This document shows, piece after piece, positions 35,090 to 42,254 of a stretch of 64,000 bases of DNA; positions within the stretch are counted from its first letter, which is position 1, and every line of letters begins with the position of its first letter. The DNA comes from Terriglobia bacterium (lineage in GTDB: Bacteria > Acidobacteriota > Terriglobia > Versatilivoradales > Versatilivoraceae), in the NCBI GenBank assembly GCA_951813285.1, contig OX638355.1, positions 3,305,136-3,369,135 on the forward strand, written 5' to 3'. The translations under genes were made by a program, and so were the position numbers. The notes beneath the pieces are model-generated. The model saw nothing but the letters and a program-made list of their open reading frames with translations. It was not told the DNA's origin and did no database searches.

Positions 35090-36409
35090 TCAGATGGAAT
35101 AGTCGACACGTTCCGGAAGGGGCGCGGGTTTGGCGGGTTCCTCCAGCATGCCGGCGCCCACGGTCGCATGGGTGGATTCGTCGATGAGCACGAAGCCACC
35201 CAGGGTGCGGTTGCGGTGATAGCGGTCATACAGCAGGGGAGTGGCCGTCTTGAGGGAGATTCGTCCGATCTCGTTGAGTTTCAGCACATGAGCCGAGTCC
35301 TCCTCCAGCCGATTGACATCCAGCCGATATTGCAAGTGGCGAACCATGGCCTTGGTGCTGCGAGTGGTGTGCTTCAGCAGGTATTTCTTTCCAAGCTGCA
35401 GGGGAGTCTCGTCCATCCAGCAACACATGGCTTCCAGGTCCCTGCCCACATGGGGCAGATTGTCGGAGGCCACGATGAGGTCTCCTCGACTGACGTCGAT
35501 GGTGTCTTCAAGCAGGATGCAAGCAGACATGGGAGCGTGGGCGACCTCCAGGGACCGGCTCATGAGTTGAATGTCCTGGATTCGGGATTGTCCTCCGGAA
35601 GGAAGGACAGTAACCCGGTCGCCAACCCTGAAGGCCCCGCTGGCGACCTGTCCGGCAAAGGCCCGGTAGTCGGTGGAGCGTCCAAATCGGGGTCGGATGA
35701 CCCATTGGACGGGGAAGCGGGGATCCTGCATATTCCAGTCGCTGGCGATGTGAACGCTCTCCAGAAAGGAAAGAAGCGTCTCGCCCATATGCCAGGGCAT
35801 GTTGGAGGAGCGGTCGACCACGTTGTCTCCCAGTAGGGCGCTCATGGGGATGACGGTGACATCCTTGATCTTGAGGCGGGTCGAAAAGCGGGTGAAGTCC
35901 TTGCGAATGGCTTCGAAAACCTCCTCCGAAAAATCGACCAGGTCCATCTTGTTGACACACAGCACCAGGTGGGGAATACCCAGCAGGGATGCGATGGTGG
36001 CATGTCTGCGGGTCTGTTCGATGATCCCTGTGCGAGAGTCCACCAGGATCAGCGCCAGGCTGCTGGTGGAGGCGCCGGTCACCATGTTGCGGGTGTACTG
36101 AACGTGACCGGGCGTGTCTGCGACGATGAATCGCCGGCGGGGTGTGGCGAAGTAGCGGTAGGCGACGTCGATGGTGATGCCTTGCTCCCGCTCGGCCCGC
36201 AGACCGTCGGTAAGGTTGGCCAGGTTGACCTCCGACTCGCCCCGCATCAGGCTGGCTCGCTGGAGCGCGACCAGTTGATCCTCCAGGATCAGTTTAGAGT
36301 CGTGGAGCAGCCGGCCGATCAGAGTGCTTTTCCCATCGTCGACGCTGCCGCAGGTGGAGAACCGCAGCAACTGAACGTCGGCCTGAGGATCGCCTGTTCG
36401 GGAATTCAC
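35090..36409 (-). CDS. cysN: Sulfate adenylyltransferase subunit 1 (GTPase)
   Basis: GTP-hydrolysing subunit that drives ATP sulfurylase to make APS. 439 aa: P-loop GSVDDGKSTLIGRLL, REQGITIDVAYRYF, VADTPGHVQYTRNMVTG and NKMDLV, followed by two beta-barrel domains. There is no C-terminal APS-kinase (CysC) fusion. The GTG start immediately follows the cysD TAG stop, with GGGAGGG about 10 nt upstream within cysD. It is the last gene of the cysH-cysD-cysN operon. Confidence 0.95.
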   Translation of the reverse strand: MNSRTGDPQADVQLLRFSTCGSVDDGKSTLIGRLLHDSKLILEDQLVALQRASLMRGESEVNLANLTDGLRAEREQGITIDVAYRYFATPRRRFIVADTPGHVQYTRNMVTGASTSSLALILVDSRTGIIEQTRRHATIASLLGIPHLVLCVNKMDLVDFSEEVFEAIRKDFTRFSTRLKIKDVTVIPMSALLGDNVVDRSSNMPWHMGETLLSFLESVHIASDWNMQDPRFPVQWVIRPRFGRSTDYRAFAGQVASGAFRVGDRVTVLPSGGQSRIQDIQLMSRSLEVAHAPMSACILLEDTIDVSRGDLIVASDNLPHVGRDLEAMCCWMDETPLQLGKKYLLKHTTRSTKAMVRHLQYRLDVNRLEEDSAHVLKLNEIGRISLKTATPLLYDRYHRNRTLGGFVLIDESTHATVGAGMLEEPAKPAPLPERVDYSI

Positions 36410-37315
36410 CTAGAAATAGCCCTCCCGCTTACGGTCTTCCATGGAGGTTTCGGAGACTTGATCGTCGGCCCGGGCGCCCCGTTCCGTCACCTTGAGCGCA
36501 GCGACCTCTCCGATGATTTCCTGGACCGTGGAGCAGGACGATTCAATGGCGGCCGTGCAGAGGATATCCCCAACCGTTCTGAAACGAATCGACCTGGTTT
36601 CGATCACCTCGCCGCGCTTGAGCGGAAGCAGCTCGCAGGCGCTCATCCACAAGCCGTCCCGCTGGAAGACCTCCCTCCGGTGGCTGAAGTAGATGCTGGG
36701 AATCTCCAGCTTCTCCCGGGCGATGTATTGCCAGACATCCAGTTCGGTCCAGTTGGAAAGGGGAAAGACCCGGATGTGCTCGCCCGGGTGGATCCTGGTG
36801 TTGTAAACGCTCCAGAGTTCCGGCCGCTGGCTGCGCGGGTCCCACTGCCCAAACTCGTCTCGAAACGAAAAGAACCTTTCCTTGGCCCTGGACTTTTCTT
36901 CGTCACGGCGCGCTCCCCCGAAGGCAGCGTCGAACTTGAACTCTTCCAGAGCATGCAGCAGTGTCGGAATCTGCAGCCAGTTGCGGCTCTTGTCGGTACC
37001 GCCCGGTTCGGTGGCAATGCCGGCATCGATGGCGTCATCCACGGTGCGAACGATCAGTCGCTCCCCGAGTGCCTTGACCCTCCGGTCACGAAACTCGATC
37101 ACTTCCGCAAAGTTGTGGCCGGTATCGATGTGCAGCAGAGGAAAGGGGAAGTGAGCCGGACGAAAGGCCTTTTCAGCCAGCCTCAGCAGGCAGATGGAGT
37201 CCTTTCCGCCCGAAAAGAGCAGCACCGGCCTCTCAAATTCCGCGGCCACTTCGCGCATGACATAGATGGCCTCGGCTTCCAGGGCGTCCAGGTGGGAAAG
37301 ATAGTAGCTGTCCAT
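36410..37315 (-). CDS. cysD: Sulfate adenylyltransferase subunit 2
   Basis: Catalytic ATP sulfurylase subunit of 301 aa: LSHLDALEAEAIYVMREV, the PP-loop LLFSGGKDSICLLRL, PLLHIDTGHNFAEVIEFRD, FGGARRDEEKSRAKER, FPLSNWTELDVWQYI and the C-terminal GYF. The product is APS, used by the neighbouring CysH. It abuts cysN and is 58 nt from cysH. Confidence 0.96.
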   Translation of the reverse strand: MDSYYLSHLDALEAEAIYVMREVAAEFERPVLLFSGGKDSICLLRLAEKAFRPAHFPFPLLHIDTGHNFAEVIEFRDRRVKALGERLIVRTVDDAIDAGIATEPGGTDKSRNWLQIPTLLHALEEFKFDAAFGGARRDEEKSRAKERFFSFRDEFGQWDPRSQRPELWSVYNTRIHPGEHIRVFPLSNWTELDVWQYIAREKLEIPSIYFSHRREVFQRDGLWMSACELLPLKRGEVIETRSIRFRTVGDILCTAAIESSCSTVQEIIGEVAALKVTERGARADDQVSETSMEDRKREGYF

Positions 37316-37373
37316 GAGTTGGGTTCAGCTTCTCCGGCTCGGATGGCAGGGGAAGGGCATCGTCAGCACCGAT

Positions 37374-38123
37374 TCACCCCTGTGTCCCGGGGCTCGGACG
37401 CTGGTGCAGTCCGCATTCCTTGTGCTCGGGTTGTTCCCACCACCAGCGTCCGGCCCGCAGGTCTTCTCCCGGACCCACGGCACGGGTGCAGCAGGCGCAG
37501 CCGATGCTCAGAAAGCCTTGTTGGTGCAACGGATTGTAGGGAACCTGGTTGGCCTTGACGATCTCCCAGAGCCGGGGCTCCTCCCAGTCCCAAAGAGGAT
37601 TGATCTTGACCAGACCGTTGCTGTCGTCCCATTCGACGGGATACACATCCCGGCGGGTCACCGACTGCTGCCGCCTGAGTCCGCAGATCCAGGCGTCCAT
37701 GCCCTGGAGGGCGCGCCTCAGGGGGTGGATCTTTCTGATGCTGCAGCACAACTGTCTCAGCTCGACGCTCCGGTAGAAGAGGTTGATGCCGTGGTCGCGG
37801 ACCATGGGCTCCACCTCTTCGGTTTGGGGAAAAAGGGTTTCGATTCGCAGCCGGTAGTGTTCTTCAGTCCTCTGGAGGAGTTGTAGGGTTTCCGGAAAGA
37901 GTCTGCCGGTGTCCAGCGTGACAATTCGGACGGGAAGGGCCTCCTGGGCCAGGAAGTGGGTGATTACCTGGTCTTCCAGCCCTAGAGCCGTGGCGAACAC
38001 CATCCGGGAATCGAAGCGGCGATGAGCCCACTTCAGGATCTGGCCGGGAGAGGACGAGCGAAGCTGTTGCTGCCACCGCGTGATGTCGCCGGCATTGGGG
38101 GGGGTGCCAACCATGGATCTCAT
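37374..38123 (-). CDS. cysH: APS/PAPS reductase with [4Fe-4S] cysteine motif
   Basis: Thioredoxin-dependent reduction of adenylylsulfate to sulfite. 249 aa: MVFATALGLEDQVITHFL (PP-loop-like), VTLDTGRLFPETLQLL, LRQLCCSIRKIHPLRRAL (Cys pair), WICGLRRQQSVTR, and CACCTRAV plus KECGLH near the C-terminus (catalytic Cys). The CC...CxxC set marks the iron-sulfur type that usually prefers APS over PAPS. This matches the absence of APS kinase in the operon. It is the first gene of cysH-cysD-cysN, divergent from the Rrf2-type regulator. Confidence 0.94.
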   Translation of the reverse strand: MRSMVGTPPNAGDITRWQQQLRSSSPGQILKWAHRRFDSRMVFATALGLEDQVITHFLAQEALPVRIVTLDTGRLFPETLQLLQRTEEHYRLRIETLFPQTEEVEPMVRDHGINLFYRSVELRQLCCSIRKIHPLRRALQGMDAWICGLRRQQSVTRRDVYPVEWDDSNGLVKINPLWDWEEPRLWEIVKANQVPYNPLHQQGFLSIGCACCTRAVGPGEDLRAGRWWWEQPEHKECGLHQRPSPGTQG

Positions 38124-38128
38124 GTAAA

Positions 38129-38154
38129 CATGACTAATTTAATAAACATAGTCA
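38129..38154. promoter_or_regulatory. Candidate operator 1 at the cysH transcription start
   Basis: Inverted repeat TGACTA (38131-38136) and TAGTCA (38149-38154) with a 12-nt AT-rich centre, lying immediately downstream of the cysH -10 box. The left half shares ATGACTAA-NN-TAAT with operator 2. A second palindrome, CATGT-AA-ACATG, adjoins at 38121-38132. Confidence 0.5.
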
Positions 38155-38182
38155 ATATAATGGTGGTGTCCGAAAAAGTCAA
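38154..38182 (-). promoter_or_regulatory. Predicted sigma70 promoter of the cysHDN operon
   Basis: Minus strand TTGACT (38177-38182), a 17-bp spacer and TATATT (38154-38159). A near-consensus promoter whose start region is covered by the palindromic operator, the arrangement expected for repression. Confidence 0.65.
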
Positions 38183-38251
38183 GTGCTTTCTGTAAGTTAG
38201 TCTGCTATTATTGTTGACGGAAAACGTCGAAATCAAGTACATGAAGTATCT

Positions 38252-38268
38252 GGATTATTTTAGTCATC
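38252..38268. promoter_or_regulatory. Candidate operator 2 upstream of the Rrf2-type gene
   Basis: The minus strand reads GATGACTAAAATAATCC, matching operator 1 at ATGACTAA-NN-TAAT (12 fixed positions). It lies 25 nt before the regulator start codon, fitting autoregulation. Confidence 0.45.
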
Positions 38269-38292
38269 TTTTTTCCCGACGGGCGGTCGATC

Positions 38293-38730
38293 ATGAAATT
38301 GTCCACAAGAGGTGAATATGGCCTGTTGGCGATCATGGATCTGGCTCTGCATTCCCTTGAGGCTCCGGTGCAGAGCGCCCAGATAGCCGAACGACAGAAC
38401 ATTCCCAAACCGTACCTGGATCAGCTCCTGCTGTTTCTGAAGAAGGCCGGCCTGATCGAGAGCAGCCGGGGGCGTCAAGGCGGCTACCAGTTGGCTCGAT
38501 CCGCCAGTCACATCAATCTGCTTCAGGTGGTGAGGGCGCTGGAGGGTTCGATCGACAGCAGCGACGTCTTCATGAGGGAGGGGGCGAAGCAGGACCCTAC
38601 CCGGAAAATTCTCAGAGACCTCTGGGCGGAAATTGACGCACATGCCTCGGCTGTCTTGCGTTCGACTACCGTGGAAGAGGTGTGCGAAAGACGGAAAAAG
38701 TTGGACCCCCAGATCATGTACTACATTTAG
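38293..38730 (+). CDS. Rrf2-family transcriptional regulator (CymR-like)
   Basis: 145 aa with an N-terminal winged helix (MKLSTRGEYGLLAIMDLALH, IPKPYLDQLLLFLKKAGLIES, RGRQGGYQLAR). The effector region contains only one cysteine (EEVCERRKK) instead of the three of iron-sulfur Rrf2 members such as IscR or NsrR, so an Fe-S cluster is unlikely; CymR-like control by cysteine metabolism fits better. It lies 9 nt upstream of cysK and is divergent from cysHDN, so it is the obvious candidate regulator of both. Target sites are proposed at 38129 and 38252. Confidence 0.85.
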   Translation: MKLSTRGEYGLLAIMDLALHSLEAPVQSAQIAERQNIPKPYLDQLLLFLKKAGLIESSRGRQGGYQLARSASHINLLQVVRALEGSIDSSDVFMREGAKQDPTRKILRDLWAEIDAHASAVLRSTTVEEVCERRKKLDPQIMYYI

Positions 38731-38739
38731 GAGGCCGCC

Positions 38740-39693
38740 ATGGCGAGGATTGCTAGCAATGTCCTGGAACTGATGGGAAACACTCCCATGGTGCGCCTGA
38801 ATCGAGTGACCGACGGGTCCCTGGCCACGGTGGTGGCCAAGCTGGAATCTCACAACCCGGCCGGGAGCGTCAAGGATCGTATCGGGATCAGCATGATCAA
38901 TGAAGCCGAGAGGATGGGTCTCATCGACAAGGATACGGTGATCATCGAGCCCACCAGCGGCAATACCGGAATCGCCCTGGCCTTCGTCTGTGCGGTAAAG
39001 GGGTATCGGCTCATTCTCTCCATGCCCGATACCATGAGCGTGGAACGGCGCACGCTGCTCAAGGCCTTCGGGGCGGAACTGGTCCTGACTCCCGGTTTTG
39101 AGGGGATGAAGGGCGCCATCAAGGCAGCTGAGAAGATCGCCGCCGAGACTCCCAATTCCTGGATTCCCCAGCAGTTCCGCAATCGGGCCAATCCCAAGAT
39201 TCATCGCCAGACCACTGCTGAAGAGATTTGGAGAGATACCGAGGGAAGGGTCGATGTCTTTGTGGGCGGCGTCGGCACGGGCGGGACCATCACCGGTGTG
39301 GGAGAGATCCTCAAATCCCGGAAGTCGGGCTTTCAGGTCATCGCAGTGGAACCGGAGGATTCCGCGGTGATCTCCGGCGGGAGTCCCGGGTGGCACGAGA
39401 TCCAGGGCATCGGCGCCGGTTTTATTCCGGACATTCTCAACAGGCGAGTGATCGACGAGGTGATCCGAGTCACCAACGAGCAGGCCTTTCACATGGCCCG
39501 TCGCTTGATCAGGGAGGAGGGGCTGCTGGTGGGGATCTCCTCCGGGGCCGCGGCTTACGCGGCAGTTGAGGTGAGCAAACGGGCGGAAAACGAGGGGAAG
39601 CTGATCGTGACCGTGCTGCCGAGCACCGGGGAACGCTATCTGAGCACACCGCTGTTCGAAGACATGAATGGCAGCCCGCCGGCCGAGCCTTGA
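38740..39693 (+). CDS. cysK: Cysteine synthase A (O-acetylserine sulfhydrylase)
   Basis: PLP enzyme of 317 aa joining sulfide to O-acetylserine. Seen are [20 protein letters not shown], the PLP-lysine segment [56 protein letters not shown] and [11 protein letters not shown]. Length and motifs are normal for CysK. AGGAGG lies 5 nt before the ATG. It is cotranscribed with the Rrf2-type regulator and is followed by repeat island 3. Confidence 0.95.
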   Translation: MARIASNVLELMGNTPMVRLNRVTDGSLATVVAKLESHNPAGSVKDRIGISMINEAERMGLIDKDTVIIEPTSGNTGIALAFVCAVKGYRLILSMPDTMSVERRTLLKAFGAELVLTPGFEGMKGAIKAAEKIAAETPNSWIPQQFRNRANPKIHRQTTAEEIWRDTEGRVDVFVGGVGTGGTITGVGEILKSRKSGFQVIAVEPEDSAVISGGSPGWHEIQGIGAGFIPDILNRRVIDEVIRVTNEQAFHMARRLIREEGLLVGISSGAAAYAAVEVSKRAENEGKLIVTVLPSTGERYLSTPLFEDMNGSPPAEP

Positions 39694-39750
39694 CCCGTAC
39701 TTCCAGGCAAGACCGGTCGCTGCCCCGCCAATTCGGTTTGCCGCACCATT

Positions 39751-39989
39751 GAACATCGATGCACAGGATAGACAGGATTATTGGTCGATAGTTGGTTGCG
39801 GGGGCTCCAGGGCAAGAGTGTTTACCCCATTGAGTTCGACCATCACCCTTTCTTGAACGACGATTCCCAACTACCGGCCCTCAAGCCCTCGGATGACATC
39901 ACACACGCACCCGTTCGGCAGGTGAGTCAGCTTCCTTTGCAGCCGCCTCTTGTCCTGTTAATCCTGTATATCCCGTGCACCGATGTTAA
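39751..39989. repeat. Motif T inverted pair 1
   Basis: Left arm GAACATCGATGCACAGGATA plus GACAGGATTA (39751-39780). Right arm 39951-39989 is its diverged reverse complement (its complement reads TTAACATCGGTGCACGGGAT then ATACAGGATTAACAGGACA). The spacer is about 170 bp. Confidence 0.8.
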
Positions 39990-40092
39990 TCACAAGTTCA
40001 CCCATGCTCGACGCTGCCATCAGATTTGGGAATCGGGGCGTTGGGCACAGCCAAGGCCCGCCACGGGGAAGCTCAATCGAGAAAAACTATAA

Positions 40093-40299
40093 GTTGAACA
40101 TGGATGCACAGGATGCACAGGATAAACAGTACGAGACGCTGTGCTACAGAAGCAGACCCGCTTGATGATCGGGTCGGTGTTGGAAGTGATCCAAGAGCCC
40201 AGGAGCGGGTTTTGGGAAATCCGTGTTGAAACAGAGGCGATGGTTGAACTCAAGACGGTGGAAACCCCGCCAAATTATCCCGTGCATCCATGTAAATTA
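40093..40299. repeat. Motif T inverted pair 2
   Basis: Left arm 40093-40129 begins GTTGAACATGGATGCACAGG. The right arm ATTATCCCGTGCATCCATGT (40274-40293) extends to 40299 and is the reverse complement of the motif core with one or two changes. The spacer is about 145 bp. Confidence 0.78.
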
Positions 40300-40362
40300 G
40301 CCGTCTGACTATGCTCGACTTTGAACGGATGTTCCGCCACCCGGCACAAGGCGTTGATTCAA

Positions 40363-40502
40363 ATAAACATCATTGCGTCGGCTTGTGCTTCACGTGGGCT
40401 CACCGGCATTTGCTGCCGCCGCCTACGCGGCTCGACACCCATACGGGACGTTTCCCATGGGCTGACGCCTACGGCTAAGTGCTGCCGCGGCTTCGCCGCT
40501 TT
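40363..40502 (+). repeat. Dispersed repeat A, copy 2
   Basis: Collinear, ungapped match to 7683-7822 with about six mismatches by eye. It includes the same GCGGCTTCGCCGC hairpin; a further copy of that hairpin lies at about 40553-40565. Confidence 0.88.
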
Positions 40503-40693
40503 ACAAGGATGGTCTGTAGGAGAGGTTTCCTCCCCAGACCTGGGTCAACCGCGGCTTCGCCGCTCTCTCCGAAGTCAAGACACTGCTCGGGCGCGGGATG
40601 CTTATTTCAATGATCATCTCCCGGGCGTCAGCCCGGGGTTCCAGGCAGCCGCCAAGGCGGCGGTAGCACTTAGCCGTGGGCGTCAGCCCATGG
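40455..40693. repeat. Inverted pair of the repeat A core
   Basis: CCATGGGCTGACGCC through GCTGCCGC (40455-40488) recurs as its reverse complement at 40660-40693 with about two mismatches in 34. The spacer is about 170 bp, matching the geometry of the T and E pairs. Confidence 0.8.
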
Positions 40694-40850
40694 ACCACGT
40701 GCTCTCTGAGAGTTGAGCCGCGAAGGCGGCGGCAGCAGGTAGCCGTGAGTGGCATAGGGTTTTGGCCGAGCCCCCCGCTCCATACGATGGGCGGCTTCTA
40801 CCCGGCGCAACGGGGGTGTTCCTGACAAGCCGTCCCCCCGTCCTGTCGGG

Positions 40851-41006
40851 CGGATAATACGAGAGTGAAACAATCGGAAATCGACCATCCTTTCGCGACC
40901 TTGGTATCCCGTCGCGGTTAACCTCAGCGCCTTAGTGTCCCTTAGTCGTTCTTCGTGGCCCTTCGTGGATTCCTCTTTTTCTTTTGTCTTTTTTCGGTTG
41001 TTTCAG
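40851..41006 (+). repeat. Dispersed repeat B, copy 2 (uninterrupted)
   Basis: Collinear with 7880-8171 but without the segment of about 137 bp. The junction reads CCTTAGTGTCCCTTAGTCG here against CCTTAGTGGCCC[insert]TTCGTCG in copy 1. Confidence 0.82.
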
Positions 41007-41075
41007 CAATACGCACTGCAAGACAGCGGCGGCCTCAAGCCCTGTCACGGTAACCGAGTCGCTTGACGGGGAGGC

Positions 41076-41432
41076 TCAATCGGTTGAGGCGGCGGCGCCG
41101 GCGGCGGAAGGTGGCGTTGGAGACTTGCGTTTGACCAGATTGACGACTTCCAGCACGAAATTGGCCGCCATCCAAAGGGCGACCAGCAGGGTGACGACAA
41201 TTCTGGTCGGCTGAGGTTCCGGCAAATGGATCAGATAGGTCAACAGGATCGCCAGAATCAGGGGAATGCTGACCAGATAGCCCAAAAAGACGAGCCTGCC
41301 GATGAGCCTGGCGGTACCGCCCATGCGGCCGCGGATGTTCTGCCAGTGGCGCCCGGCAAAGAAGCGCGCGGTCATGATGCCGACCACAAATCCGGGAATG
41401 GAGATGAGGTAATAGGTCTCGAAGTTCAGCAA
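41076..41432 (-). CDS. Small hypothetical membrane protein
   Basis: 118 aa with three hydrophobic segments: YYLISIPGFVVGIMTARFF, LVFLGYLVSIPLILAILLTYLI and VVTLLVALWMAANFVLEVVNL. The C-terminus is Ala/Pro-rich (KSPTPPSAAGAAAS). I do not recognise the family. It is followed downstream by repeat island 3 and preceded by the NTF2-like gene on the same strand, 75 nt away. Confidence 0.7.
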   Translation of the reverse strand: MLNFETYYLISIPGFVVGIMTARFFAGRHWQNIRGRMGGTARLIGRLVFLGYLVSIPLILAILLTYLIHLPEPQPTRIVVTLLVALWMAANFVLEVVNLVKRKSPTPPSAAGAAASTD

Positions 41433-41507
41433 GGCGGGTTCTCCCGGAGATCCTTGCCGGCCTGACTCAAGGCCGCTTCAGGCCGGATGACGGCAGCAAC
41501 TTGAATC

Positions 41508-42014
41508 TTACCGTTGGATCGTTTCGGTTCTGAAGAATGCAGTGATCTGCCAGACGTCTCCAATTTTGGTGAGCAACCACAGTCCTTCTCCCGCCACGCT
41601 CTCAACGCCCTGATCGGCGTACCTGTCCGAAGTCTTGACATAACCGGAACGAATCACCGCCGACTTGTGGGTGATCTTCACCTCGGGCTGGCGGAGTTGG
41701 AGGCGTATGCCTTGGTCGGGCTGGAACAACTGGTGGTAATGGACGAGCGCCTGAGCCAGATTGTAGCTCCTGCCGCTGTTTCCATCGATTTCCACGAAAG
41801 ACTCCTCGCAGTCCCTCATCAGCAGGAAAGCATCCCGGAGCCGATAGGCCTCAACCTGCCTTTCCAGGATCCGTTGAATTGCTTCCGAATCGGCTTGGGT
41901 CGTCTCCACCGGGGTTTCGACCTGGGGCGGGGAGACAACCATCTCCCGGCCCACAAAAAAGCCGATGACCCCTCCAACCGACAGGACAATCAGAATGTAA
42001 AGGTACGGTTTCAT
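41508..42014 (-). CDS. Membrane-anchored NTF2/SnoaL-like hypothetical protein
   Basis: 168 aa. The N-terminal membrane anchor (YLYILIVLSVGGVIGFFVG) is followed by a domain with the helix-plus-sheet pattern of NTF2-like proteins: IQRILERQVEAYRLRDAFLL, LVHYHQLFQPDQGIRL, VKITHKSAVIRSGY and GLWLLTKIGDVWQITAFF. Many acidobacterial proteins of this kind have unknown ligands. Divergent from the multihaem cytochrome gene across 240 bp. Confidence 0.72.
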   Translation of the reverse strand: MKPYLYILIVLSVGGVIGFFVGREMVVSPPQVETPVETTQADSEAIQRILERQVEAYRLRDAFLLMRDCEESFVEIDGNSGRSYNLAQALVHYHQLFQPDQGIRLQLRQPEVKITHKSAVIRSGYVKTSDRYADQGVESVAGEGLWLLTKIGDVWQITAFFRTETIQR

Positions 42015-42200
42015 AATCGCGGCCCAAGTGTGATCATTCTAATTTTCTTGTCAAGAGTTTTGTGGCAAGGGAGGCCGCGTTCAATCCAAATGCGATCGTC
42101 GGGGCATGGTCCGAAGCCCACGGGTTGGAGATCTATGACCTGTCAACCAGACAGCATGGACGGCGTAGCTGACTCCTCTGCGCTCCGACGCGGCTTCAGC

Positions 42201-42206
42201 TATAAT
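42201..42206 (+). promoter_or_regulatory. Perfect -10 box upstream of the cytochrome gene
   Basis: TATAAT 49 bp before the ATG; the -35 region at 16-18 bp spacing is poor, so an activator may be needed. Confidence 0.35.
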
Positions 42207-42254
42207 CGGGAATCACTGTTCCAGTCATCTGAAGATAATTCGGGAGGGTTTCCT

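Larger units (their letters stand above)
39694..41075. other. Non-coding repeat island 3
   Basis: About 1.4 kb without a convincing gene between cysK and a small membrane-protein gene. Contents in order: motif T inverted pair 1 (39751-39989), motif T inverted pair 2 (40093-40299), repeat A copy 2 (40363-40502) with its core repeated in inverse orientation (40660-40693), further GC-rich hairpins such as CCCGGGCGTCAGCCCGGGG (40620-40638), and repeat B copy 2 (40851-41006). Confidence 0.82.

Noticed and set aside
35090-36409. CysN as a CysNC fusion
   Set aside because: The protein ends after the GTPase and beta-barrel domains at 439 aa; no second P-loop.
38260-39756. Minus-strand open frame of 498 codons over the Rrf2-type gene and cysK
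   Set aside because: Covers two convincing plus-strand genes and their leader; no domain features.
39694-41075. Island 3 as a degraded insertion sequence or transposase pseudogene
   Set aside because: No remnant of a transposase frame, no long terminal inverted repeats at its borders, and the same pieces occur in different combinations in islands 1 and 2.
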